Assembly: GCA_964544635.1 (NCBI GenBank)
Contig: CAZJCK010000121.1
Location: 1-6,236 of the forward strand
Direction: 5' to 3'
DNA from: CAZJCK01 sp964544635
GTDB lineage: Bacteria; Zixibacteria; MSB-5A5; GN15; FEB-12
DNA: 6,236 nucleotides
This document shows positions 1 through 6,236 of the stretch, one piece after another. Below the pieces are notes generated by a model, which was not told the DNA's origin, did not search any database, and saw only the letters and a list, made by a program, of their open reading frames with translations. The position numbers and the translations under genes are program-made. Within the stretch, counting starts at the first letter, position 1; each line of letters begins with the position of its first letter.

Positions 1-1
1 C

Positions 2-715
2 GTCGCGGTGGCCGACCTCGACGGCGACGATGTCGGCGACTTCGCAGTCTACCAGTCATCCCACGAATTCCTGGTGACATTCATCAATGCCGGTGACGGC
101 ACCTACAGCACCGACAAGGCGTATGTCCTGGCCGATTTTCTGAGCGACATTGCGATTGGCGATGTCAACTACGACAACAAACCGGATATCCTCCTCAGCA
201 ACATGACCGACGAAGTAATCGAGTTATACTTGAACGACGGCGCCAACGCCTTCAGCCTCGACACCAGCTATTCGACCGGTGCGGTCCCGCGCGGTTTGGT
301 CTTTGAAGATTTTGACGGCGACGGCTACGACGACCTGGCGGCAGCATCATATACCAACGACGATGCCGCGGTCTTTATCAACCGGATGTCGCTGATCCTG
401 TCGGTTGACGATGTTACCCCCAACGGTGTATTGCCCGACGTCTTCACGCTGGAGCAGAACTACCCCAATCCGTTCAACCCCGAAACGAAGATTCGCTTCG
501 CGTTGCCGACAGCGTCGGATGTACGGGTGGAAGTATTCAACATGCTCGGACAATCAGTCATGATCCTGGTAGACGAACACCTGACTGCCGGAATAAAAGA
601 GATTGCGTGGCACGGCACCGATGAATCCGGCCGTGCGGTTTCGTCCGGTATGTACTTCTACCGCATCACCGCCGACGGCTTTTCAGCGTCAAAAAAGATG
701 TTGCTACTCAAGTAA
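2..715 (+). CDS. C-terminal part of a secreted VCBS/FG-GAP-repeat protein with a T9SS type A sorting domain
   Basis: The reading frame is open from the left edge, so the true start lies outside the window; the GTG at position 8 is only an internal valine codon. The visible 237 residues begin with three repeats of about 48 residues, each with an Asp-rich loop: DLDGDDVGD, the degenerate DVNYDNKPD, and DFDGDGYDD. This is the pattern of FG-GAP/VCBS repeats, which form calcium-binding beta-propeller blades in secreted proteins. The last 94 residues start at LPDVFTLEQ, carry YPNPFNP, LGQ and SGMYFYR, and end KKMLLLK. That is a type IX secretion C-terminal signal, normally recognised at the outer membrane and removed by the sortase. 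The protein is therefore probably exported or surface-attached; its substrate or partner cannot be told from this fragment. Intrinsic terminator follows 29 bases after the stop. Family assignment is confident, biological role unknown. Confidence 0.9.
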   Translation, partial: VAVADLDGDDVGDFAVYQSSHEFLVTFINAGDGTYSTDKAYVLADFLSDIAIGDVNYDNKPDILLSNMTDEVIELYLNDGANAFSLDTSYSTGAVPRGLVFEDFDGDGYDDLAAASYTNDDAAVFINRMSLILSVDDVTPNGVLPDVFTLEQNYPNPFNPETKIRFALPTASDVRVEVFNMLGQSVMILVDEHLTAGIKEIAWHGTDESGRAVSSGMYFYRITADGFSASKKMLLLK

Positions 716-744
716 CAACTGCGTCGACATTTATCAAATTATAC

Positions 745-781
745 AACGGCACCGGGCGGACTTACTCCCGGTGCCGTTTTT
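745..781 (+). terminator. Rho-independent terminator of the VCBS-repeat gene
   Basis: A perfect 12-bp inverted repeat (AACGGCACCGGG at 745-756 with CCCGGTGCCGTT at 767-778) encloses a 10-base loop, and five T residues run from 777 to 781. It begins 29 bases after the TAA of the upstream plus-strand gene. Read on the minus strand the hairpin is followed by GTATAATTTG, a poor U-tract, so it should act mainly on plus-strand transcripts. It may still partly stop transcripts of the convergent gene, whose stop codon lies about 100 bases away and for which I see no better terminator. Confidence 0.88.
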
Positions 782-880
782 GCATGCGGTCAACATCGAA
801 AAATGTTATCTACGAAACTGGCTGTCAGTCTCCCGGACCGTTGACGATTGATCGGTAGTCCGGCGAATCGGTTACGATGC

Positions 881-3800
881 TTATCTCAACAGCAGCATCT
901 TTTTGGACGTCGCAAAACCCTCGGCCGATAGTCGATAGAAATATATGCCGCTGGCAACATTCACGCCAGCCGCATTGGTACCGTTCCACACCACCGTGTA
1001 TTCGCCTGCGGCCAGGTCCTGGCTGACCAGTGTCGTCACCCGCTGCCCCAGCACGTTGATCACTTCGAGCATCACGTCACCTGCGACGGGTATGCTGAAA
1101 TCGATCGTGGTGCTCGGATTGAACGGATTGGGATAGTTCTGGCCAAGCTGGTACGTATCCGGCAATTCCGGGAGACCGTCGTCCTCGACATCGGTAACGA
1201 TATCCATGACGGTCGTATCTTCGAACGTACCGTCCTGATCGGCATCCTTGAGAAGTAGTGTGGTCGACGCTTCCAGCATGCCCCACACCGGGATAATCTT
1301 CTGCGTCATATCGGAATTGATCAGAGTAGAACTGAATGACTGTGTCATCTCGTCTTCCGCCAATGCGGCGTCGGCATTCCAGAGGATGAGTTGATACGCC
1401 TTAGCGATGCCGGTATTCCAGATGGTAATCGCGCCCGCACTATCAATCGAAAATTCGAGTGAATCGATCGGGGCGAACGTCATGCCGGCCAGCTCGACAT
1501 ACCGCTCGGAAGAATCGGTCGTTTGAACTGCGGAGACCGACACATTTTCATGCAATCCGCTCACCCTCGCTATCGACATCGCATTGTCGCCGATTGTAAG
1601 GTGCTCCGAATGCGTAGAATCACCCCCACCACGCCGGTACCTGAATGTCTTGTCGACCGTCTGCCACAGCACATCGACAGTATCGCTCAGCTGGCTGAGT
1701 TCGACGGTATAGTCCGAACGGGGAATCATATAGCCGATCGGCCGGGGACCGCGGAAATCCGGTTGCAGCGGTACGATCGGGAAGCCGGCCGTGTCATCGT
1801 TGTACCACTGTCCCAAAACTGCGCCGAACTGCCGCCCGGTGCTGTCGGTCATCAGGATATCCTCCCGTCCCGACACCATGACCATCACGACGTCCGATTC
1901 ATCTTCCGACGTCATGTTAGCGGCCAATGCCTGAGATCCTGCCGGGTCGGTCGGATAGTCCTCAAATTCGGAAAGCGGCAGCGACGTAAACAAGCCGCAG
2001 CAGGTATCGGCCCAGACCAGGTCGCTGTCATCGGTCGGCGGGTCGTAGCTCCAGAGACTGTTGATTGAGTCGACCCGGATGAAAGTAGAGGAGTCACCCG
2101 GGAAGTTGTTGTCGTAAACATATATCCGATAGATACCCAAACTGTCGGGCATGTTTTCGATACGGTACGGCACGACCGTGTGACCGCGAATCTCCTGGTC
2201 AATCGCATCCTGGATTTCCGATACGCTGGTCGGCAACACCATCGACATCATCGATAATAACCGGGGCAACTGGAAAGTGGCCATCGAGCTGTCCCGAATC
2301 AACCGGAGTGTCTCCATCGGCGTATCATTGAAGTGGCGCAGACCAAAAATGAGGTGCTTGTAGCCGAACTGGTAACTCCAGTACTTGTTCACAGAACGTC
2401 GCCATATGAGATTCAGCGGCAGCTCACGTATGCGATCCGGCGCCAGTATAATCTCCGTCGTAATGGGCTGGTATCGAAATGCCAGCAGGCTGCTCACAGC
2501 AAAACCATAGCAGGAGCCGTCCCAGCCCCGCTTCGACAATCTCTCCCAGAGCAGGTATGCGGCCGGCCTGACCAGTCTGGGAGTCTTCTTGCGGATAAAA
2601 CAGTAGTCCTCACCCCAACCATCCTCGAACGTCCACCAGTCGGGGAACCGCGAACGATCGTCTATACCGCGCAGAGGACGAGGCAGCGTGCTGTAGTCAA
2701 ACGACTGCCAGTACTCCTCCGGCCAGCACACCGCCGAGTCGTTTGCGAATGCCCAGCTGTGGTTGCCGAACGTGAATGGCTCGATGTAGTACGTGCCGGC
2801 CTTGCGCTGCAGCCAACGCACTTCGAGCGCCGAGTCGGCTGTGATAGGAAACGTAAACGGCTCTTCGACGGCCGCACACGGTGCGTTACCGTCGGAGATT
2901 CGAATCTTGCAGTACGCCGCGTTGGTATCCGGTACAAGCCAGGTGAGGCGACCGCGCTTGGCGTCGGCCCGGTTGTGGATCACCTCCCAGGTAACGCCGC
3001 TGTCGAGCGACACCTCCACCAGCACGAGGTCGGCCGTGGTCGCGGTGTCCCAGGTAATGTCGAATACGGTTCCATACTCGAGGGTGTCGGAGACGGTTGG
3101 CGACAGCAGGGTGAGATCCGACGACTCCGCCCCGCTGACGACACCGTTCCAGATCGCAAAACCGCGCGCGTAAATATTGGTACCGTTTAATTGAGTGAAG
3201 TCCCCCGCTACAGCAAGCTCGTTGCCATAATGGGCGACATTCATGATCCCCCCATTGACCCCCGGGCCCAGTGGCTGCCACTCCAGGCCATCCCAGCGCG
3301 CAACGTTGTACACTCGAAACGGGTCGCTTTCGTCACCCACAAATTGCAGTGGGTCGCCGGTCAGGTAGACATGACAGCCGACCGTATGAAGGTCGGACAC
3401 ATCGGGTACGGCCACGCCTCCCGCGTAGCCAATCCAGAGCGAGTCTTGAAACTGCGTGATAAACTCGGGGCGATCGAGAAAGCCGGCCATGATGATCTCA
3501 CCCTGGGGGGAACGTTCGATGACATACGGCGTACCGTCACCCGTCTTCTTATTGCCCAGGCCGGTCCAGGAGTTGCCGTCCCACATCGCCACGCCACGGC
3601 AGGTGACACCGTCGATGACGTCAAACGAACCGCAGATATAGACCTCATTGGTGAGAGAATCGATGTAGATGTCCTGGACCGACATCGGCGTCCCGGGCGA
3701 CACCGGACCTCCGACCGCCGACCACTCACTACCGTCCCATCGGGCGATACCGGCGACCGTCACCGAGCCGGCCAGCTCGAAGCCGCTGCCGACTACATAC

Positions 3801-5398
3801 AGGTTGCCCAGCGTGTCGATCGCCATTTCGCGAGCCGAGCCGGTCGAAAGACCGCCGTCCATGTCCGACCATTGAGAACCATCCCACATGGCGATATTGC
3901 TGACCGGTATGCCGCCGGCCAACTCCAATGAATTGCCTGACACATAGACCGTGTCGCCATTCACGGCAATGCTGCCCCCCCCGCTGCCGAGCCCTTCGCC
4001 CAGAGCGCGCCACTTCTGACCGTCCCATTTGGCGATGTTGTTGACCCTGACACCTCCGGCGTATTGAAAGCCGCCGCAAACATAGAAGTTGCCCGCATCA
4101 TCCACTGCCACGTCATTAGCGCGGAGGGACGAGGAGATATATGTGTCGAAACCGTCACCGAGTGACCACTGAACAGAATCATTTACTTGTGAGGGTGACT
4201 TGGTCAAGAACACGCTGTGAAAAAGCGAGCTGTCACCGGCAAACTCAAACTCACCGCCGACTGCCAGGTAATTCCCCTGGATACTCTCCAGTGCGTAGAT
4301 CGGATCACTGGTGGTGAGGGGAGTCGTTTCCCATGAGTCGGATGAGAAATTCCATGCAGGAACTGAACCAACAAACAGGGTACCGGAAGAGTCGAAGTCA
4401 CCGGCAAATCGCAACGGGCTGACTGAAGCGGGGTATTGTTTGATGGCATATACCGGTCCGTTGAGGCCGTCACCCAATGGATCGTACCTCCCGTCGTCCT
4501 GATCATACATGACACAGTTGCTGACGGTGGAATCGCCGGCTATGGTGAAATCGCCTCCGACGTAGATTTCATTGTTGTAAAAAGAGCTGCCGGGCCGGGC
4601 GAGCGCATAGACCGGCCCATTTGTCCGCGGAACCCAGGAACTACCTGCGGACAGGTTGGAAATACCGACCCGCACCACGTTGCCGAGCGAATCACCGGGA
4701 GCTCGCACAAAATTCCCGCCGACCAGTATGTCCTGGTCGACCGACAATCCAGACGTACCCGGTACCTGAAGCAGAGCATAAACCGCCGGGGTCTGACCTG
4801 GCTCAAAGATAAAACCGATTGGCTCGTCGCGGACTCCGAGAAATCCCTGGGACTCGTCCCAGACAGCAAAGAGCAACGTGATGATCGTATCGTTGTCGCC
4901 GATTTGATCAAACTCGCCGCCGATGTACAGCCGGTCGTCATACTCAAGCAGGGCATTGACCGGACCGGTGCACTGATCCGACGAATCTCCCGACAGCGTG
5001 CTCCAGGAACCGTCCTTGCGCAGGACGGCGATATTATCGAATGTCATGCCGTTACTGGAGAAACTGAAATCGCCGCCAATGACGAGATCGCCGTTCGGCA
5101 GCTCCTCGACGGCGCGGATTTCAGCATCGGTACCGAGCGGTCCGGTCTCCTGCAAATGCCAGGTGCGGTCGACAAGATCGAAAATGACGAATTCTTTGGA
5201 AAAGGCACCGGTCTGGCGAAGCCCGAGGATATCGCCGGCCACCACCAGTGAATCGCCCCAGTGTTGCAGCGCCTTGACGGTCCCTGAAACTCCCACCGGA
5301 CCAAAATTTCTGGACCACAGAGAATCATCGTCCTGGCCAGAAACGCTTGAGGTCAGAAGCAGGGCACAGAAAAGGCCCGAGATAAGACGGCTCACCAT
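881..5398 (-). CDS. Large secreted multidomain protein: propeller repeats, Ig-like domain, papain-like region, T9SS sorting domain
   Basis: The 1505-residue protein starts at the ATG at 5396-5398. That codon has AGAAAGGT nine bases upstream and opens directly into a signal peptide (MVSRLISGLFCALLLTSSVSG, probable cut before Gln22). A TTG 17 codons further upstream is less likely. Residues ~30-756 form fourteen repeats of about 50 residues, each with a strand like YVGGDF; the later ones also carry IAxWDGxxW, as in propeller proteins of this secretion class. Residues ~759-853 resemble an Ig-like sandwich (DITWDT, VSLDSGVTW). Residues ~860-1150 contain GWDGSCYGFA (Cys963), GHTVVPYRI (His1073) and YVYDNN (Asp1096/Asn1097), the Cys-His-Asn/Asp order of papain-like enzymes. 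A DxDxDG loop lies at 1385-1393. The last 94 residues are a T9SS sorting domain (YPNPFNPSTT, SGIYFYR, KKMLLLR). A surface or released enzyme or adhesin is likely; peptidase activity is inference, and no named family is claimed for the whole. Confidence 0.93.
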   Translation of the reverse strand: MVSRLISGLFCALLLTSSVSGQDDDSLWSRNFGPVGVSGTVKALQHWGDSLVVAGDILGLRQTGAFSKEFVIFDLVDRTWHLQETGPLGTDAEIRAVEELPNGDLVIGGDFSFSSNGMTFDNIAVLRKDGSWSTLSGDSSDQCTGPVNALLEYDDRLYIGGEFDQIGDNDTIITLLFAVWDESQGFLGVRDEPIGFIFEPGQTPAVYALLQVPGTSGLSVDQDILVGGNFVRAPGDSLGNVVRVGISNLSAGSSWVPRTNGPVYALARPGSSFYNNEIYVGGDFTIAGDSTVSNCVMYDQDDGRYDPLGDGLNGPVYAIKQYPASVSPLRFAGDFDSSGTLFVGSVPAWNFSSDSWETTPLTTSDPIYALESIQGNYLAVGGEFEFAGDSSLFHSVFLTKSPSQVNDSVQWSLGDGFDTYISSSLRANDVAVDDAGNFYVCGGFQYAGGVRVNNIAKWDGQKWRALGEGLGSGGGSIAVNGDTVYVSGNSLELAGGIPVSNIAMWDGSQWSDMDGGLSTGSAREMAIDTLGNLYVVGSGFELAGSVTVAGIARWDGSEWSAVGGPVSPGTPMSVQDIYIDSLTNEVYICGSFDVIDGVTCRGVAMWDGNSWTGLGNKKTGDGTPYVIERSPQGEIIMAGFLDRPEFITQFQDSLWIGYAGGVAVPDVSDLHTVGCHVYLTGDPLQFVGDESDPFRVYNVARWDGLEWQPLGPGVNGGIMNVAHYGNELAVAGDFTQLNGTNIYARGFAIWNGVVSGAESSDLTLLSPTVSDTLEYGTVFDITWDTATTADLVLVEVSLDSGVTWEVIHNRADAKRGRLTWLVPDTNAAYCKIRISDGNAPCAAVEEPFTFPITADSALEVRWLQRKAGTYYIEPFTFGNHSWAFANDSAVCWPEEYWQSFDYSTLPRPLRGIDDRSRFPDWWTFEDGWGEDYCFIRKKTPRLVRPAAYLLWERLSKRGWDGSCYGFAVSSLLAFRYQPITTEIILAPDRIRELPLNLIWRRSVNKYWSYQFGYKHLIFGLRHFNDTPMETLRLIRDSSMATFQLPRLLSMMSMVLPTSVSEIQDAIDQEIRGHTVVPYRIENMPDSLGIYRIYVYDNNFPGDSSTFIRVDSINSLWSYDPPTDDSDLVWADTCCGLFTSLPLSEFEDYPTDPAGSQALAANMTSEDESDVVMVMVSGREDILMTDSTGRQFGAVLGQWYNDDTAGFPIVPLQPDFRGPRPIGYMIPRSDYTVELSQLSDTVDVLWQTVDKTFRYRRGGGDSTHSEHLTIGDNAMSIARVSGLHENVSVSAVQTTDSSERYVELAGMTFAPIDSLEFSIDSAGAITIWNTGIAKAYQLILWNADAALAEDEMTQSFSSTLINSDMTQKIIPVWGMLEASTTLLLKDADQDGTFEDTTVMDIVTDVEDDGLPELPDTYQLGQNYPNPFNPSTTIDFSIPVAGDVMLEVINVLGQRVTTLVSQDLAAGEYTVVWNGTNAAGVNVASGIYFYRLSAEGFATSKKMLLLR

Positions 5399-5406
5399 GT
5401 GGCACG

Positions 5407-5414
5407 ACCTTTCT
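5407..5414 (-). promoter_or_regulatory. Shine-Dalgarno sequence that fixes the start of the large secreted protein
   Basis: On the minus strand AGAAAGGT is separated by nine bases from the ATG at 5396-5398. This favours that ATG over the in-frame TTG at 5447-5449, which has only an AGGA directly touching the codon. The ATG also puts the hydrophobic signal peptide at the very N-terminus. Confidence 0.7.
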
Positions 5415-5492
5415 GGAGTCGTCCGGGGGATGAACTGGCGTCGGCTCAATCCTGTGCATCAACCGGAATTAAGTTAAAATGGATATTTTTTT

Positions 5493-5520
5493 AATATACT
5501 CTCCATAATCAAACCGTCAA
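5493..5520 (-). promoter_or_regulatory. Sigma-70-like promoter of the large secreted protein gene
   Basis: Read on the minus strand, TTGACG (5520-5515) and TATATT (5498-5493) are separated by 16 bases and match the -35 and -10 consensus at five of six positions each. An A-rich tract follows the -10 box. Transcription would begin near 5486, leaving a leader of about 88 bases before the ATG at 5398. I see no operator or riboswitch-like structure in the leader. The Bacteroidetes -7 element TAnnTTTG is absent. Based on sequence match only. Confidence 0.6.
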
Positions 5521-5718
5521 GCACTATTCCGGCCTGATCCTCGGATGCGGCCGGCTGATTTGAGGAGATTTCTCGGCTGGCTCACGCCATGGCCCAACTG
5601 GCTCGCTGTGTGCTAGAGCACAAACTTGTGAGGCACCCACGTCATGACTGTCATCGTCTACTCTAAGCCCCCGACAAACGACACCGGCAATTGCTTGGTG
5701 CCCCATCCGCTTGCGGTG
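5521..5718. other. Intergenic DNA with no supported gene
   Basis: This stretch upstream of the large gene's promoter has no convincing coding frame. The only open frame (minus strand, 5524-5757, TTG start) is Arg/His/Pro-rich, has no recognisable motif and runs across a hairpin. Two small adjoining inverted repeats are present: TGTGCT/AGCACA (5609-5614 and 5617-5622) and CACAA/TTGTG (5619-5623 and 5626-5630). They share bases and so could only form alternatively. No tRNA, insertion-sequence end or CRISPR repeat is seen. Confidence 0.5.
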
Positions 5719-5738
5719 GGCGGAGCATCCGCTCCGCC
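5719..5738. repeat. Short perfect hairpin, possible copy of a dispersed intergenic repeat
   Basis: GGCGGAGC (5719-5726) and GCTCCGCC (5731-5738) form an 8-bp stem around the loop ATCC. A smaller CCGC-TT-GCGG hairpin (5707-5716) lies just to the left, and ATCCGCT occurs in both units (5705-5711 and 5727-5733). No T-run follows on either strand, so a terminator is unlikely. The compact paired hairpins resemble REP-type intergenic elements; one copy cannot prove this. Confidence 0.45.
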
Positions 5739-5776
5739 AGTACTTTAGATTGGTCAATCAATCCTCCCCCAACAAA

Positions 5777-5802
5777 TTGACCCCGCCAAAAGGCGGGGTC
5801 AA
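5777..5802 (-). terminator. Strong hairpin, candidate terminator for minus-strand transcription from the right
   Basis: TTGACCCCGCC (5777-5787) and GGCGGGGTCAA (5792-5802) form a perfect 11-bp stem with a four-base loop. On the minus strand the stem ends in AA and is followed by TTTGTTGG, an imperfect U-tract; on the plus strand AAATATAATGG follows. The hairpin lies about 130 bases beyond the stop of the minus-strand frame at 5933-6205, so it could end a transcript coming from there. It could instead be another intergenic palindrome like the one at 5719-5738. Confidence 0.45.
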
Positions 5803-5932
5803 ATATAATGGCGGCCCCAATATCACTCTCGGCAAACTTTTGTGAGATTCGAGTTCCCGGTGAGGACGCGCTATTCTACATCAAGCGGAAATCGTTGGAA
5901 GACAATTACATAGAGCCTTATGGCGATCCACC

Positions 5933-6205
5933 CTACTGCTTGGCGAGAGCAACCAGCACCTCGATCGGATATTGCCCCTTAAGCGGGGACAATAGCGTCC
6001 TATGGAGATCGTGGTTCACCAACTGAAGCGGCCTACCCATGTGCAGAAAATCCATCTTTACCTGGAAGACGAGCTGGTTCATCGACGCCAGCACGCTCTT
6101 GTCTCCTGCCTTGCAAAAATCGACCGAGTTCATTGCCGGAGCAATATCGAAGTGGTAAAGACCCAAAATGCCATCGCGCGTAAGACAATCGTCCAGAGCC
6201 TTCAT
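5933..6205 (-). CDS. Possible small hypothetical protein, or the 3' end of a broken gene
   Basis: A 90-codon frame runs from ATG at 6203-6205 to TAG at 5933-5935. The protein looks soluble and of ordinary composition, with no signal peptide or membrane segment. Its second half (DKSVLASMNQLVFQ ... LHRTLLSPL ... YPIEVLVAL) reads like the C-terminal part of small uncharacterised bacterial proteins that carry an 'SVLGSMN' motif followed by a 'LN.TP..PL' motif. I recall this only loosely and name no family. Only GAG, six bases before the ATG, could serve as a ribosome site. The same frame is interrupted by a TAG at 6209-6211 but is open above it to the window edge (PNGQAFVE). The gene may therefore be a pseudogene with a nonsense mutation, or the upstream frame may be chance. 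The plus-strand frame at 5808-6026 overlaps it and looks less protein-like. Confidence 0.42.
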   Translation of the reverse strand: MKALDDCLTRDGILGLYHFDIAPAMNSVDFCKAGDKSVLASMNQLVFQVKMDFLHMGRPLQLVNHDLHRTLLSPLKGQYPIEVLVALAKQ

Positions 6206-6236
6206 GCCCTACTCTACGAACGCCTGCCCGTTAGGA

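Noticed and set aside
603..851. Plus-strand 82-codon frame across the end of the first gene
   Set aside because: It overlaps the T9SS sorting domain out of frame and reads through the strong terminator at 745-781.
833..863. CCGGAC/GTCCGG inverted repeat as terminator of the large minus-strand gene
   Set aside because: The stem is only 6 bp with a 19-base loop, and no T-run follows on the minus strand.
1523..5251. Long plus-strand open frames opposite the large gene (1523-2068, 2333-3190, 3191-3931, 4436-5251; 181-285 codons)
   Set aside because: They lie wholly antisense to a well-supported coding sequence. Their Arg/His/Val-rich translations have no recognisable motif, as expected of shadow frames in GC-rich DNA.
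5447..5449. TTG start that would add 17 residues to the large protein
   Set aside because: It would put a charged stretch before the signal peptide and has no properly spaced ribosome site, while the ATG at 5396-5398 has both a good site and the signal peptide at its start.
5524..5757. Minus-strand 77-codon frame
   Set aside because: It begins at a TTG without a clear ribosome site, runs through the 5719-5738 hairpin, and has an Arg/His/Pro-rich, low-information translation.
5808..6026. Plus-strand 72-codon frame
   Set aside because: It starts just after a hairpin without a well-placed ribosome site, overlaps the more protein-like minus-strand frame, and shows no motif.

Overview
The window holds the end of one gene and the whole of another, lying tail to tail, followed by about 0.7 kb of gene-poor DNA. 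Both proteins look secreted, and both end in a C-terminal sorting domain of the type IX secretion system (T9SS, Por secretion), with the YPNPFNP motif and a terminal KKMLLL(K/R). Such domains occur in Bacteroidetes and relatives and in many candidate phyla (Zixibacteria, Marinimicrobia, KSB1, Latescibacteria and similar). The fairly GC-rich DNA, an E. coli-like sigma-70 promoter rather than a Bacteroidetes TTTG/TAnnTTTG promoter, and the style of the sorting domain suggest a non-Bacteroidetes FCB-group or candidate-phylum bacterium. This placement is an inference.

Layout: positions 2-715 (+) are the 3' end of a gene with VCBS/FG-GAP-type calcium-binding repeats and a T9SS tail. A strong intrinsic terminator follows at 745-781. 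Positions 881-5398 (-) encode a 1505-residue secreted multidomain protein. Its order is signal peptide, fourteen propeller-like repeats of about 50 residues, an Ig-like beta-sandwich, a region with a papain-like Cys...His...Asp/Asn arrangement, more probable beta structure, a DxDxDG loop and the T9SS tail. Its start codon, Shine-Dalgarno sequence and sigma-70-like promoter are visible at 5396-5520.

Positions 5521-6236 hold no convincing full gene. They contain two strong short hairpins (5719-5738, 5777-5802) and a 90-codon minus-strand reading frame (5933-6205) that may be a small hypothetical protein or the end of a broken gene.

The two main genes are convergent and so have separate promoters. 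They share only a predicted destination: export across the outer membrane by T9SS, with surface attachment or release. I see no defence system, mobile element, CRISPR array, tRNA or rRNA. The most interesting candidate is the cysteine-peptidase-like region inside the large propeller protein.
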